Assembly (NCBI GenBank): GCA_021390615.1 | Contig: JAJEJU010000025.1 | Span: forward strand, 558,001 to 622,000 | Direction: 5' to 3' | Length of the DNA: 64,000 nucleotides | DNA from: Rhodanobacteraceae bacterium ZG21-1 | GTDB taxonomy: Bacteria; Pseudomonadota; Gammaproteobacteria; Xanthomonadales; Rhodanobacteraceae | Position numbers and translations under genes: made by a program | Shown here: one piece after another, positions 8,812 through 19,300 of the stretch | Position numbering within the stretch: the stretch's first letter is position 1 | How the letters are laid out: each line of letters opens with the position of its first letter | The notes under the pieces: generated by a model | Databases searched by the model: none | What the model was told of the DNA's origin: nothing | The model's input: only the letters and a program-made list of their open reading frames with translations

Positions 8812-10170
8812 GGCGATGGTCATCCGCTCGAGCAGGATCGAGCCGGTCAGCAGGTGCGAGCGGCGATCCACGTCGGCCCCCACCGCAACGATGCCGGCGA
8901 ACATCTCGCGCAGGTTGGCGGCGATGGTGATCTCTTCTACCGGATAGGCGATCTGCCCGCGCTCGACCCAGAAGCCGGCCGCGCCGCGCGAGTAGTCGCC
9001 GGTAATGGTGTTGACGCCCTGGCCCATCACTTCGGTGACCAGCAGGCCGGTATCCATGCGCTGCAGCATGCCTTGGAAATCCAGGGCCTCGCCGCTTTCC
9101 TGACCGGCTTCCACGATCAGGTTGTGGACGCCGCCGGCGTTGGCGGTGGTCTGCAGGCCCAGTTTGCGTGCCGAGTAGCTGCCCAGCACGTAGCGGGCCA
9201 GCACACCGCGCTCGACCAAGGCGCTGTCACGGGTGGCCACGCCCTCCGCGTCGAACGCGCCGGAACCCTGCCCGCGTGCAAGCCGCGGTCGCTCGACGAT
9301 GTTCAGCCAGCCCGGCATCACCGGCTTGCCGAGGTGGTCGACCAGGAAGCTGGCCTTGCGATACAGCGAGCCGCCGCTGACCGCGCCGATCAGGTGGCCG
9401 ATCAGTCCACGTGCGATCTCGGGCGCGAACAGCACCGGGCATTGCCGGGTCGACAGCGGACGCGCGCCGAGGCGCGCCAGGGTGCGCTCGGCGGCCTTGT
9501 CGCCCAGCGCCTGCGCGTCGATGAAATCGGCGGCGTCGCGCACGCTGTCGTACCAGTAGTCGCGCTGCATGCCGTCCTCGCCGCCGGCGATCAGCGACAG
9601 CGACAGCGAGTGCCGCGTGCCGCGCTCGCGGCCCACGAAGCCGTGCGAATTGGCGTATACCGACAGGCTCTCGCTGGCCTGCACGCCGGCGCCGTCGGAA
9701 TTGCTGATGCCGGCATGGCGACGCCCGGCCTCCTCGATGCGCAGGCCCAGCTCGATCGCCCGCGGCGTGTCGATGTCCCACGGATGCCACAGGTCCAGGT
9801 CGGGGACGTCCTGCGCCATCAGCGCGGCGTCGGCCAGGCCACTGGCCGGATCTTCCTCGGTGTAGCGCGCGATCGCACAGGCCTGCTCCAGCGTGGCCTG
9901 GATCGAATCCGCATGCAGGTCGGCGGTGCTCGCCGAGCCCTTGCGCTGGCCGAAATACACGGTCAGCCCGAAGCCGCGGTCGCGGGTGTGCTCGACCGTC
10001 TCCACCTCGCCCATCCGCACATTCACGCTGAGCCCGCTGTCGATGCTGGCGGCCACCTCGGCCTGGCTGGCGCCGGCGGCGCGCGCGCGGCGCACCACGT
10101 CTTCCGCCAGTTGGGCCAGGCGATCCAGTTCCTGTCGGCTGTGGTCGGCGCTGCTGCTGATTTCGCTCAC
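8803..10170 (-). CDS. pmbA: Metalloprotease-family protein PmbA (TldE)
   Basis: Partner of TldD; the TldD/E heterodimer is a cytoplasmic metalloprotease that, in E. coli, matures microcin B17 and degrades the CcdA antitoxin. TldE lacks the catalytic HExxxH. The 455-residue protein has the PmbA hallmarks (GLSVNVRMGEVETVEHTRDR near 50; SLYRKASFLVDHLGKPV; TGDYSRGAAGFWVERG near the C-terminus). The GTG start at 10170 gives the family length (E. coli 450) and has an AGGAA ribosome-binding site; a longer in-frame extension to 10359 would cross the divergent DUF1653 gene and was rejected. The partner gene tldD lies 3.3 kb away on the same strand. Confidence 0.93.
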   Translation of the reverse strand: MSEISSSADHSRQELDRLAQLAEDVVRRARAAGASQAEVAASIDSGLSVNVRMGEVETVEHTRDRGFGLTVYFGQRKGSASTADLHADSIQATLEQACAIARYTEEDPASGLADAALMAQDVPDLDLWHPWDIDTPRAIELGLRIEEAGRRHAGISNSDGAGVQASESLSVYANSHGFVGRERGTRHSLSLSLIAGGEDGMQRDYWYDSVRDAADFIDAQALGDKAAERTLARLGARPLSTRQCPVLFAPEIARGLIGHLIGAVSGGSLYRKASFLVDHLGKPVMPGWLNIVERPRLARGQGSGAFDAEGVATRDSALVERGVLARYVLGSYSARKLGLQTTANAGGVHNLIVEAGQESGEALDFQGMLQRMDTGLLVTEVMGQGVNTITGDYSRGAAGFWVERGQIAYPVEEITIAANLREMFAGIVAVGADVDRRSHLLTGSILLERMTIAGE

Positions 10171-10251
10171 GTGGGTTCCTGAAGGTGCGGACGAAGGAGT
10201 ACGGGTAGAATAGCCGGCCAAGGCCACGCCATCTGCCCGATGTAAGGCCTG

Positions 10252-10530
10252 ATGGCCGACTTCCAACCTCCTCCGCCGGAATCCCGCATGCCCATCGCCA
10301 CCGGCATCTACCGCCACTACAAGGGCCAGCGCTATCGCGTGCTGGGCATCGCGCGGCACAGCGAAACGCTGGAGGAACTGGTGGTCTATCAGGCGCTGTA
10401 CGGCGAGCGCGGGCTGTGGGTGCGGCCCGCTGCGATGTTCGTGCAGACCGTCGAGCTGGACGGCGAGCCAGTGGCCCGCTTCGCGCTGGAACAGGCCGGA
10501 CCCGGCTTCGAGCTAGGCGCATCGGGCTGA
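10252..10530 (+). CDS. DUF1653 domain protein
   Basis: The 92-residue protein carries the DUF1653 core: TGIYRHYKGQRYRVLGIARH, then VVYQALYGERGLWVRPAAMF and a final FETVEL-like strand (here VQTVELDGE). It is a small beta-rich cytosolic protein of unknown function. It is divergent from pmbA, so the 81-base gap should hold both promoters. I chose ATG 10252 because AAGG lies seven bases upstream; an inner ATG at 10288 would still leave the whole domain. Confidence 0.85.
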   Translation: MADFQPPPPESRMPIATGIYRHYKGQRYRVLGIARHSETLEELVVYQALYGERGLWVRPAAMFVQTVELDGEPVARFALEQAGPGFELGASG

Positions 10531-10588
10531 TCCGCCCGCCCTCTTTCGCACCCGCCGGCCCGCGCCGGCCCGACCTGGAATTCGATCC

Positions 10589-11173
10589 GTGAGCCCCAGC
10601 CGCAGCCGCAATCAAACCGAACTGGACGAGACCGACTACGGCCCCAGCCGCACCCAGCAGCGCCGCGACGCGCTGGCCGTGCTGTCGCTGGCCGCCCAGC
10701 TGGTCGAGCTGCAGCCCAGCCGGCTGGCCAAGCTCGAGCTGCCCGAGGACGTGCTGCAGGAAGTCGCCACCACCCGGCGCATCACCTCGCACATCGCGCG
10801 CAAGCGCCAGCTGGCCTTCCTGGCCAAGCTGATGCGCCGCCACGGCGAAGAGGCCTTTGCCGCCGCGCGCGCCGAGCTGGGCGAGAACCGCGAGCGGCAG
10901 CGCCAGGAAAACGCCGCGATGCACCGCCTGGAGGCGCTGCGCGAGCGCCTGCTGGAAGACGACGAAAGCGCACTGTCGGGCCTGATCGAGCAATATCCCG
11001 AGGTCGACCGCCAGCATCTGCGCTCGCTGATCCGCCAGGCCCGCAGCGAGCGCGCCGGCAATAAACCGCCGAAGGCCTATCGCGAGATCTACCAGCTGCT
11101 CAAGCAGCTTGCCGACAGCAATAGCGACAGCGAGGCCGAGGCGGACGACGCCGAGCTCAACCCGCCGGACTGA
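10589..11173 (+). CDS. yjgA: Ribosome-associated protein YjgA/DarP (DUF615)
   Basis: Binds late pre-50S particles and promotes 50S maturation around the peptidyl-transferase centre (known for E. coli DarP). The 194-residue protein is highly charged and helical, with the family segments YGPSRTQQRRDALAVLSLA, ITSHIARKRQLAFLAKLMRR and RSLIRQARSERAGNKPPKAY. It uses GTG at 10589. Its neighbourhood to pmbA matches E. coli, where the two genes are divergent; here a DUF1653 gene lies in between. The last 17 bases overlap, antisense, the end of a small four-cysteine gene. Confidence 0.94.
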   Translation: MSPSRSRNQTELDETDYGPSRTQQRRDALAVLSLAAQLVELQPSRLAKLELPEDVLQEVATTRRITSHIARKRQLAFLAKLMRRHGEEAFAAARAELGENRERQRQENAAMHRLEALRERLLEDDESALSGLIEQYPEVDRQHLRSLIRQARSERAGNKPPKAYREIYQLLKQLADSNSDSEAEADDAELNPPD

Positions 11174-11384
11174 ACGCCGCGCAGCTATCGTCCGGCGACA
11201 CCAGCCGGTCGTGACGGAGGCACCAGCGGCTGTCGCCGACCGCGGCCGCGTCGGCCGAACCGAACACGCTCAATCCCGGCAGGCGGCGTTCCAGCCCGCG
11301 CCGGTCGTCGGGGCGGTGACGGCAGTCGGCGCAGCGCGCCGGCGTAGCGCCTGCATCGGCCACCTCGTTCGCCAAGCGGCTCAT
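11157..11384 (-). CDS. Small four-cysteine protein translationally coupled to the YeiH-like exporter
   Basis: The frame encodes 75 residues with Cys at 18, 21, 55 and 68 in the contexts CADCRHRP, WCLRHD and SCAAF, a pattern that could hold zinc or an iron-sulfur cluster. Its ATG (11384) and the stop of the upstream exporter gene share the bases ATGA, a four-base overlap typical of translational coupling, which is the main reason to call it. I have seen similar short CxxC...CxRHD...C proteins in Xanthomonadaceae, but know no function. Its 3' end overlaps yjgA by 17 bases on the other strand. Confidence 0.68.
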   Translation of the reverse strand: MSRLANEVADAGATPARCADCRHRPDDRRGLERRLPGLSVFGSADAAAVGDSRWCLRHDRLVSPDDSCAAFSPAG

Positions 11385-12808
11385 CGCGGCTGCCCGAAGC
11401 TCTCCCAGTAGCCGGCGAAGACGTGGGCCGACAGCAGGTAGCCGATCACCACGTTCACCGCCACGCCGACGGCGAAGGCCAGCAACGGCTTCCAGCCCAC
11501 CGCGCCCAGCGTGCGCAGCCGCGTGCTCAGGCCGATGCTGAGGAAGCAGAGAATGAAGGCCCAGGTGCGCAAGGTGACGATGGGCGCCACCAATCCGGGC
11601 ACCACCACCTTGCGGTATTCGTCCAGCGCGTAGTGGCTGGTGACCAGGGTGACCAGGGCCGAGGCCAGCACGAAGCCAAGCACGAACTTCGGAAAGCGCT
11701 TCCAGATCTCGCCGGCGCTCACCTTGGCGCGCACGCCGTCCGCCGCACCTTCCCAGCGCGTCGCCGCCACCCAGGCCAGCACGAAGGCCCAGATGCCGAT
11801 CCACACATCGCGGCCGACCACCTTCATCAAGGTGAAGGTCTGCACCGCGGCGTCCGGCGCGCCGGCGATGCTGCCGCCAGCCTGGCGCGCGAGGTCGCCG
11901 TAGGCCTGCGCCGCAGCAACGCCGGCGGCGTCGGCGAACTCCGAGGTGCCGATCCAGGCGCCGGCCACCGCGGTGGACAGACCGAGCGAACGGGCCGCGA
12001 ACGGCAGCACGAAGATCATCACGATCGCCCACAGGATCACCAGGGTGATCGCCATCGAGGCCTGCTCGCGCCGCGCGCGCACTGCGCCGGCGATGGCGAT
12101 CGCCGCGGACACGCCGCATACCGCGCCGCCGACGCCGAGCACGGCGGCAAAGCGCGGCTCCAGGCCCAGCCGGCGGCCGGCCAGGAAGATCACCCCGAAG
12201 GTCAGCAGCGAGACGATGCTGGCCTGGGCCACCGCCACCGGGCCGGCCCAGGCCAGCAGGGTCAGCGGCAGCGTCGCGCCCAGCAGCACGATGCCTACCT
12301 TGATGTAGAACTCCACCCGCAGGCCGGCGGCGAACCAGGCCGGCAACGGCAGCAGGTTGGACACCAGCAGGCCGAGCAGCAGGGCCACCAGCGGCGGCTC
12401 CAGGTTGTAGCGCGACGCCTGCACCCAGGCGCCGGCGCCGAACACCAGCAGCGCGGCCACGAACAGGATTGCGAAGGACGGCAGGAAATGGCTCAGCCGA
12501 TGTCCCAGCGCGGACAGCCCGATGCCGAACAGCGCCGCGAAGGTGGCGAACAGCGCCACATAGCCGAGCCAGTGCGCCTGCAGGTCGGCCAGCCACTGCG
12601 CCGGGCTGGACCATTTCGCCGGCGCCACCGCCAGCCACTGCAGCGAATGGCCGGAAGTGAACAGCGCCCACGCCGCCAGCACCAGCGCCAGGCCCAGCCA
12701 GACCGACCAGGCGTCCTCGCTGGCGAACGGGCCGCCGGTGCGCACCGTTGCCGGAGCGGCATCGGTGGCAGCGCCGGACGGCGCGGACAGGGCATGCACA
12801 TCACTCAT
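11381..12808 (-). CDS. YeiH family putative sulfate exporter (UPF0324) membrane protein
   Basis: A polytopic inner-membrane protein of 475 residues with about 11-12 hydrophobic segments. The YeiH/UPF0324 core is visible: [56 protein letters not shown] and [16 protein letters not shown]. The family is annotated as putative sulfate or sulfonate exporter; the substrate is not proven. It is longer than E. coli YeiH (349), with an N-terminal extension carrying extra membrane segments (about 30-110). I chose ATG 12808, which has GAGGTG nine bases upstream, over a start at 12856 without a site. No yeiE-like LysR regulator gene is adjacent. Confidence 0.88.
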   Translation of the reverse strand: MSDVHALSAPSGAATDAAPATVRTGGPFASEDAWSVWLGLALVLAAWALFTSGHSLQWLAVAPAKWSSPAQWLADLQAHWLGYVALFATFAALFGIGLSALGHRLSHFLPSFAILFVAALLVFGAGAWVQASRYNLEPPLVALLLGLLVSNLLPLPAWFAAGLRVEFYIKVGIVLLGATLPLTLLAWAGPVAVAQASIVSLLTFGVIFLAGRRLGLEPRFAAVLGVGGAVCGVSAAIAIAGAVRARREQASMAITLVILWAIVMIFVLPFAARSLGLSTAVAGAWIGTSEFADAAGVAAAQAYGDLARQAGGSIAGAPDAAVQTFTLMKVVGRDVWIGIWAFVLAWVAATRWEGAADGVRAKVSAGEIWKRFPKFVLGFVLASALVTLVTSHYALDEYRKVVVPGLVAPIVTLRTWAFILCFLSIGLSTRLRTLGAVGWKPLLAFAVGVAVNVVIGYLLSAHVFAGYWESFGQPR

Positions 12809-12935
12809 GGCGACACCTCGCAGACAAACGCGCGTCCTGGCCGTCAGCCCACGCACGCAGGCGCCGGCCAGTGCGCCGGAGCAACTACTCTCGACGCACG
12901 CATGCGCAAAGCGAAATGACTTTGCCGACTATGCT

Positions 12936-12954
12936 TATGCCGCATCGCGGCATA
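12936..12954. promoter_or_regulatory. Perfect 8-bp inverted repeat upstream of the YeiH-like gene
   Basis: TATGCCGC, three-base centre ATC, GCGGCATA; centred about 137 bases upstream of the exporter start codon. It could be an operator or a weak hairpin; there is no T-run for a terminator. Confidence 0.4.
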
Positions 12955-13171
12955 GCTGGATCGCGATATGGGCTTGTGGCCGCAAGGCGTGCGATCGGCG
13001 GCGCCAGGACGCACGGCCGATGCCCTAGAAGCGGCAAGCCGGCGGGTATCCGCGCATGGATGGCCTCAGTGCATCCATCGCGCTGGCGCGGCATGGCCGC
13101 AAGGAGCGTCTGCCGCCTGTCCCGACGCTTCTCGCCGGAGACCGTACGTGGCCGGCACGCTCTCGGGCCTG

Positions 13172-13187
13172 ATACGTCCGTACGTAT
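13172..13187. promoter_or_regulatory. Perfect 6-bp dyad ATACGT-N4-ACGTAT
   Basis: A 16-base dyad in the gene-free region, with the shape of a TetR- or MarR-type operator. No regulator gene of those families is adjacent. Confidence 0.35.
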
Positions 13188-13491
13188 ACTGCGCCGGGAT
13201 CAGCGCGCGATCGAACCGGCATTTCTACCCAAGGATTCCTGCCTGCCCGTTTCAGATATCCGCACGATGCGGGCACACGACGCCACCGCTGCGATATCAC
13301 GGAATGATCGAAGTTTCAGGCTGAAGCTCTGGCCCTGACGGTGATGCCGCATACCTGCAGGCTCGGCCGGGCGGAGCCGACCTGCATGCCTTGGTCGCCC
13401 AGACCGCAGCCACGCATGCCTCCGCGTGGCTGTTCGCTCGATCGCCCCGCCGAAACGCGGCGCCACCCGCGTGACGCCGTGAAACGAAACC

Positions 13492-14934
13492 TCAGCCGGA
13501 CGCGGTGCCGCCCACGGTCATGCCGTCCACCCGCAGGGTCGGCTGGCCGACGCCGACCGGCACGCTCTGGCCGTCCTTGCCGCACACGCCGATGCCCTCG
13601 TCCAAGGCCAGGTCGTTGCCGATCATCGAGACCCGGGTCAGCACCTCGGGACCGGAACCGATCAAGGTGGCGCCCTTCACCGGCGCGGTGATGCGGCCGT
13701 CCTCGATCAGGTAGGCCTCGCTGGCGGAGAACACGAACTTGCCGTTGGTGATGTCCACCTGGCCGCCGCCGAAGTTGGGCGCATACAGGCCGCGCTTGAC
13801 CGAGCGGATGATCTCCTGCGGATCGTGCTGCCCGGCCAGCATGTAGGTATTGGTCATGCGCGGCATCGGCAGCGCGGTGAAGGACTCGCGGCGGCCGTTG
13901 CCGGTGGGCGCCATGCCCATCAGCCGCGCGTTGAGCTTGTCCTGCATATAGCCCTTGAGGATGCCGTCCTCGATCAGGGTGGTGCACTCGGTCGGGGTGC
14001 CTTCGTCGTCGATGCTCAGCGAGCCGCGACGCCCTTCCAGGGTGCCGTCGTCCACCACGGTGACCCCGGGCGCGGCGACGCGCTGGCCGATGCGGCCGGC
14101 GAAGGCCGAGCTGCCCTTGCGGTTGAAGTCGCCTTCCAGGCCGTGACCGATCGCTTCGTGCAGCAGCACGCCCGGCCAGCCGGGTCCGAGCACCACGGTC
14201 ATGCTGCCTGCCGGCGCTTCCACCGCGTCGAGGTTGACCAGGGCCTGCCGCACCGCCTCGTCGGCGAAGGCCAGCGCGCGGCCGTTGTCGATCAGCTCGC
14301 GGTAGCCGTAGCGGCCGCCGCCGCCGCCGTAGCCCTGCTCGCGGCGGCCGTTCTGCTCGGCGATCACCTGCACGCTGATGCGCACCAGCGGGCGCACGTC
14401 GGCCGCCAGGGTGCCGTCGGAAGCAGCGATCAGGATGGTGTCCATGGTCGCCGCCAGGCTGACCACCACCTGCTTCACGCGCGGATCGCGCGATCGCGCA
14501 TAGGCGTCCACCTCGCGCAGCAGGGCGATCTTGTCCGGATTGGGCAGGCTCTCGACCGGATCGATCGCCGGATACAGCGCACGCGCGCCGTGCACGGCCA
14601 GCGGCTTGCCGGCGCCGTTGCCGTCGTGGGCAATGGCGCGCGCGGCCCGGGATGCCTCCAGCAGCTGCGGCAGCACGATCTCGTCTGAATAGGCGAAGCC
14701 GGTCTTCTCGCCGCTGATCGCGCGTACGCCCACGCCCTGCTCGATCGAATGGCTGCCATCCTTGACGATGCCCTCCTCCAGCAGCCACGACTCGCTGCGC
14801 GAGTGCTGGAAATACAGGTCGGCGGCGTCGATCGACGGCCCCATCAACTGGGCGAACACGCGATCGAGGTCGTTGGCGGCGAGGCCGCCCGGGGCGAGCA
14901 GGCGGCGTTCCGCCTGCGTAATCAGGGAATCCAT
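13492..14934 (-). CDS. tldD: Metalloprotease TldD
   Basis: Catalytic subunit of the TldD/E zinc metalloprotease, which trims unfolded or peptide substrates in the cytoplasm (microcin B17 maturation and CcdA degradation in E. coli). The 480-residue protein has the active-site motif HEAIGH at 259-264, preceded by the Gly-rich [16 protein letters not shown] and followed by [21 protein letters not shown] and [22 protein letters not shown]. Length equals E. coli TldD (481). The partner gene pmbA is 3.3 kb further on the same strand, closer than in E. coli. Confidence 0.97.
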   Translation of the reverse strand: MDSLITQAERRLLAPGGLAANDLDRVFAQLMGPSIDAADLYFQHSRSESWLLEEGIVKDGSHSIEQGVGVRAISGEKTGFAYSDEIVLPQLLEASRAARAIAHDGNGAGKPLAVHGARALYPAIDPVESLPNPDKIALLREVDAYARSRDPRVKQVVVSLAATMDTILIAASDGTLAADVRPLVRISVQVIAEQNGRREQGYGGGGGRYGYRELIDNGRALAFADEAVRQALVNLDAVEAPAGSMTVVLGPGWPGVLLHEAIGHGLEGDFNRKGSSAFAGRIGQRVAAPGVTVVDDGTLEGRRGSLSIDDEGTPTECTTLIEDGILKGYMQDKLNARLMGMAPTGNGRRESFTALPMPRMTNTYMLAGQHDPQEIIRSVKRGLYAPNFGGGQVDITNGKFVFSASEAYLIEDGRITAPVKGATLIGSGPEVLTRVSMIGNDLALDEGIGVCGKDGQSVPVGVGQPTLRVDGMTVGGTASG

Positions 14935-15083
14935 GCTGGTCTGCCGTATTGGTCCGGTCGGACTCTCAAAGGTAAGGCCGAATCCTGCGGCTTAAACCCC
15001 ACCCCTGCAAGCGCGCCGGCCACGTCCCGGCTACCATGTGGCCGCCGGCGCCGGCGCTGGAGCCTTTCCCTGCAGGTACGCAC

Positions 15084-16334
15084 ATGAGCAAACATTCGAA
15101 ACGCGAGCTGGCCCACAAGGTCCTGGACAACACCGTGGTGGCCCCGGCCGAGCGCATCGGCACGGTGGTCGACGAGACGCGCGACCTGTTCAAGCGCAGC
15201 GGCGAGCTGAAGCCGGGCAAGGCCATGGTAAGCACGGCGATCGGCATGGGACTGGCCGTGCTGTGCCTGCTCGGCGTGCTGGCCTTCCACTATCCGCAAT
15301 ACCTGACCACGCCGGAACTGCGCGCCAAGTATTCGGTGGACATGCTGCGCCAGGCGCTGTTCGTGGCCCTGCTGGTGTCCGGCACGCTGTCCCTGGTCAA
15401 CATCGTGTTCAACCGCCAGCGCAACCTCAACATCGCGGTGTTCGCCATCGTGGTGGCCGCGGTGGCGATGGGCGGTTCGCGCGTGCCGGTGGGCAACTTC
15501 CCCGATCACACGCCGTACATCGGGCTGGACTGGTTCATCCTCGACCTGCTCGGCTCCACCCTGATCTTCGTGGTCATCGAGAAGCTGTTCCCGCTGTATC
15601 GCGGCCAGACCATCTTTCGCCCCGAATGGCAAACCGACCTGAAGCACTTCACGGTGAACCATTTCATCGTCGGACTGATCCTGCTGGTGGTGAACTTCCT
15701 GCTGCACCACCTGTTCGGCTGGCTGGTACGCAGCGATTTTCAGCAGTTCGTGCGCGACATCCCGTTCCTGCCGCAGCTGCTGCTGTGCGTGCTGGTGGCC
15801 GACCTGGCGCAGTACTGGACCCATCGCGCCTATCACGAGGTGCCGTTCCTGTGGCGCTTCCATGCCGTGCACCACAGCGTGAAGACCATGGACTGGCTGG
15901 CCGGCTCGCGCCAGCACATGCTCGAGCTGGTGGCTACCCGCGTGTGCGTGCTGGCGCCGCTGTACATCCTCGGCTTCAGCGAGGGCGTGATGAACGGCTA
16001 CATCCTGATCGTCGGCTTCCAGGCGGTGTTCAACCACGCCAACGTGCACCTGCCGTGGGGGCCGCTGAAATACCTCGTAGTGACGCCGAACTTCCACCAC
16101 TGGCACCACGCCTCCGACGACGAGGCGATCGACAAGAACTACGCGGCGCACTACGCCTTCCTCGACTACCTGTTCGGCACCGCGGTGAAGTCGAAGAACA
16201 AGTTCCCCGAGAAATACGGCGTGGTCGGCGACTACATGCCGGACGGCTTCGTGCGCCAGCAGATGTTCCCCTTCCGCGGCAGCACCAAGCCGGTGGAGGC
16301 CGCCGCCCCCTCCGACGGCTCAGCGGGCGGCTGA
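15084..16334 (+). CDS. Sterol desaturase / fatty-acid hydroxylase superfamily membrane protein
   Basis: A membrane di-iron oxygenase family member. Of 416 residues, the His motifs HRAYH (247-251), HAVHH (260-264) and HHWHH (338-342) supply the metal ligands of the fatty-acid hydroxylase superfamily. Hydrophobic segments lie at about 50-70, 90-108, 118-132, 190-212 and 228-245. The N-terminal ~130 residues with a charged start and extra membrane segments are an addition to the core domain. The substrate (sterol, hopanoid, fatty acid or ether lipid) cannot be told. I chose ATG 15084, which has AGG upstream. It overlaps the end of the convergent yhdP gene by 15 bases. Confidence 0.86.
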   Translation: MSKHSKRELAHKVLDNTVVAPAERIGTVVDETRDLFKRSGELKPGKAMVSTAIGMGLAVLCLLGVLAFHYPQYLTTPELRAKYSVDMLRQALFVALLVSGTLSLVNIVFNRQRNLNIAVFAIVVAAVAMGGSRVPVGNFPDHTPYIGLDWFILDLLGSTLIFVVIEKLFPLYRGQTIFRPEWQTDLKHFTVNHFIVGLILLVVNFLLHHLFGWLVRSDFQQFVRDIPFLPQLLLCVLVADLAQYWTHRAYHEVPFLWRFHAVHHSVKTMDWLAGSRQHMLELVATRVCVLAPLYILGFSEGVMNGYILIVGFQAVFNHANVHLPWGPLKYLVVTPNFHHWHHASDDEAIDKNYAAHYAFLDYLFGTAVKSKNKFPEKYGVVGDYMPDGFVRQQMFPFRGSTKPVEAAAPSDGSAGG

Positions 16335-19300
16335 GCCGGCTGCCGCGGGTTCCGGCAGCGCCGCAGTCGAGGCTGCGGCGGGTTCGGCCTTGTCCAGCGG
16401 CGTCATCACCGGCTTGTCCCAGCTGCCGGTGATGCGGTAGCGGCGCACGGCCGCCTTGTTGAGCACCCGGCCGAGCAGGCCTTGCACCGCCAGCCCGGCG
16501 GCGATGCCGATCGGCCCGGCCACCGCGCCGACCACCGGCAGGCTGTTGCCGATGTGCGGCACCACGGAGACCTGCTGATCGTAGTCGCGCGCGCGCAGGC
16601 CGGTGCGCCCGCTGATGTCGATGTCCGCGGCCGGGCCGCGGATCTTCAGATTGTCGGTGGTGGCCATGCCGGCAGCGAGGCGGAAGTTGCCGTTGATCGA
16701 ATCGAACGCCAGGCCCTTGCCGAACACATCGCCGAAATCCAGGGTGAGGCGGCGCGGCAATTCGGCTAGCGAGACCAGCCCGAACAGGCGACCCACGCCA
16801 GGTGCCACGTCGAGGATGCGGCCGTTGCTGACGTTGGCGCGCAGCGTGCCGTCCATGTTCGCCCAGTCGATCGACGACGGCGCGCCGGGCCAGCCGGCGT
16901 TGATGCTGACCTGGGTCTTGCCGCCTTCGACGATGCCGGCATAGCCGAGCGCGGTGAGCATCTTGCCCAGGTTTTCCGCGGAGAAATCCACTTCCAGATG
17001 GGTGCGGCTGTTCTCGGCGCTGCCGTTCCAGTCGCCGCCGGCGCTGATCTGCACGCTGCGCGAGTGCGAGCGCAGCTGGTCGAGATGCATGCCCTGCGCG
17101 GTAGGCCAGGTTTCCAGTCGCGCCTCGCCGAGCTTGGCCTGGCCCAGGCGCAGATCGTTCACCGACATGTGGAACGGCGGCAGCGAGGCCGGATCGATGC
17201 CGGTCGCCGCGGGATTCGGCGGCGGCAACACCGGCGCGGCCGCTGCGACCACCGGCGCGCCGGCCGGCTCCTGGCCTGCCGGCGGCGTGTCCTTCGGCCA
17301 GTACAGGCGCTGCAGATGCGCGGTGATGCCGCGCTTGCGCAGGTCTTCGGTCGGCACGCTGAGCTGGCCGGCCACCGCCGCGCTGTCCACCACCACGCTC
17401 AGCGCGCCCGGCTGCGGCGTCACCTGCAGGCTCATGTTGGCGAAGTTGTGCCCGAACAGCTGCGCCTGGTCGGCGCTGACATCGATGCTCTCCAGTCCGG
17501 GACCGTCGCCGCCGCCCGCACCGCCGGCGGTCTGCTGCACCCAGCCGGTCACGTCGAGCAGGGCAGCCCGCCCGCGCACGCGGATGCCCTTGGCCGGCGC
17601 GGCGTCGGGCATGTCGGTGCCGAACGCGGCGCTGGCCGCGAACGGCTGGTTGGCGTTGCCGGCCAGGCGCAGGCGCGCACGCGCCAGCCCGCCCAGGCTG
17701 ATCTGCACGTCGCTGTTGGCCACCGGCAGGTTCATCGACAGGTGCAGCGGCAGGCTGTCCGCCGCCGGCTTGTGCAGCGGCGCGGGCAGCTCGAGGCTCA
17801 TGCCGTTCAGCGCCGAATCGATGCTGAGGACCTGCGTCAGCGGTGCGCTGCCAGCGGCGTCGCCACCCGGATGGGCGATCTCGAAACCGATCGTGAAGTC
17901 GCTGCGCCCCTGCGCCGTTGGGCCCAGCCATTTCAATGAAGGAAAGCCGTCGACCAGCTCGGCCACGCTGAAATTGCCGTGCAGCTGCGCGGCGAGGATC
18001 TTGGCCGGATCGCCGGTGGCGCCGGCGATCGACAGGTTCAGGGTGGTCGGCCGCCCGTGTGCGACCGCCTGCAGCGGGCCGGCCTGCAGGCCGTGCGCGT
18101 CGAAGCGCAGCGGACCGCCGAGCTGCTCCAGCGCCAGATTCCAGTCCGGCGCGCGCAGGTAGGAATTCTTCAGCTGCGCGCTGCCGTCCAGGGTGAAGTG
18201 GCTGATGTCCTTCACCGGCAGCACCAGGTGGAAATTCGCGGCGACGTCGCCACCGAGGTTGAGCTTGGCCAGCACGTCGGCCTGCTTGCTGGCGATCGGG
18301 CTGTGCGCCACGAAATTCATCGCGTCGGCGCCGCTGCCGCTGCCCTGCACGGTGAGGTCGAGCGTGGTGTCGGCGAAATCCGGGATCGAGGCGACCGCCT
18401 TGTCGGCCTTGAAGCCCATCGACTGGCCCGCATCCGCCTGCACCAGCATGCCGCCGTCGATGAAGTCGGCGGTGGCGTGCACGCCCTCGGCGCGCGGCCA
18501 GTCCTTGCCGTAGTCGAACACTACGTCGCTGACCACGGCGTGCGCCTCGAAGCGCCCTTCGTTGTGGCGGAACGGCCAGTCGCGCAGATCGCCGCGCACC
18601 AGCACGTCGCCCTGGTCGACCTTGCCCGACACCAGCGCGCGGTTCAGCCATTCCACCGAGGGCGGCGGCATCGAGTTCGGCCAGAACAGCTTGGCGGCGG
18701 TCACCTCGGCGTGGTTCACCGTGGCATACAGATCCAGGAACGGACGTCCGCCCGCGTCGGGCAAGGCCACCTCGCCGCGCGCCTCGCCGCCGTAGCCGGC
18801 GCCCTCGAAGGCCAGCCGGTCGGTGCCGATGTGCCAGGCCTGGTCCTGCGCGTCGTGCCACATCGCCACCTCGCCGCCCAGCTGGGACATCACGAAGGGC
18901 TGCGGAAACACGCCGGGAAAACGCAGGGTGGCCGCCTGGCTGGGCAGTTCGATCGAGAACGCCTCGGCGTCGGCGCGGAAGTTGCCGTCGAGATGGTCGA
19001 CACCCGGCAGCTTGCCCAGCGCCTCGATGCCCAGGCCACGGAAACCGATCTGCGCCGACTCCAGCCCGGCGGCCTGGCTCCAATGCAAGTCCGCCTGGGT
19101 CAACACGCCATGCGGCTGCCCGGTGCCGATCCATTGCGCCAGCCCGGCCGACAACTGCGGCTTCAGCGCCAGCCACGGCAGCAGCGGATCCAGCGCCAGG
19201 TTGCGCGCCACCGCGTCCACCCGCATGGCGTCGCTGCCCGGCTGGCGCACCATGGCGGCCAGGCCGCTGCCGTCGTCGCCGCCCCAGCGCAGGCGGTAGT

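Larger units (their letters stand above)
12809..13491. other. 683-base gene-free region with two perfect inverted repeats
   Basis: No open frame here resembles a protein. The stretch separates the exporter gene from the tldD stop, so it should hold the exporter promoter and the tldD 3' region. Two perfect dyads are visible: TATGCCGC-ATC-GCGGCATA at 12936-12954 and ATACGT-CCGT-ACGTAT at 13172-13187. Base composition is visibly more AT-rich than in the flanking genes. It may contain gene remnants that I cannot identify. Confidence 0.6.
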
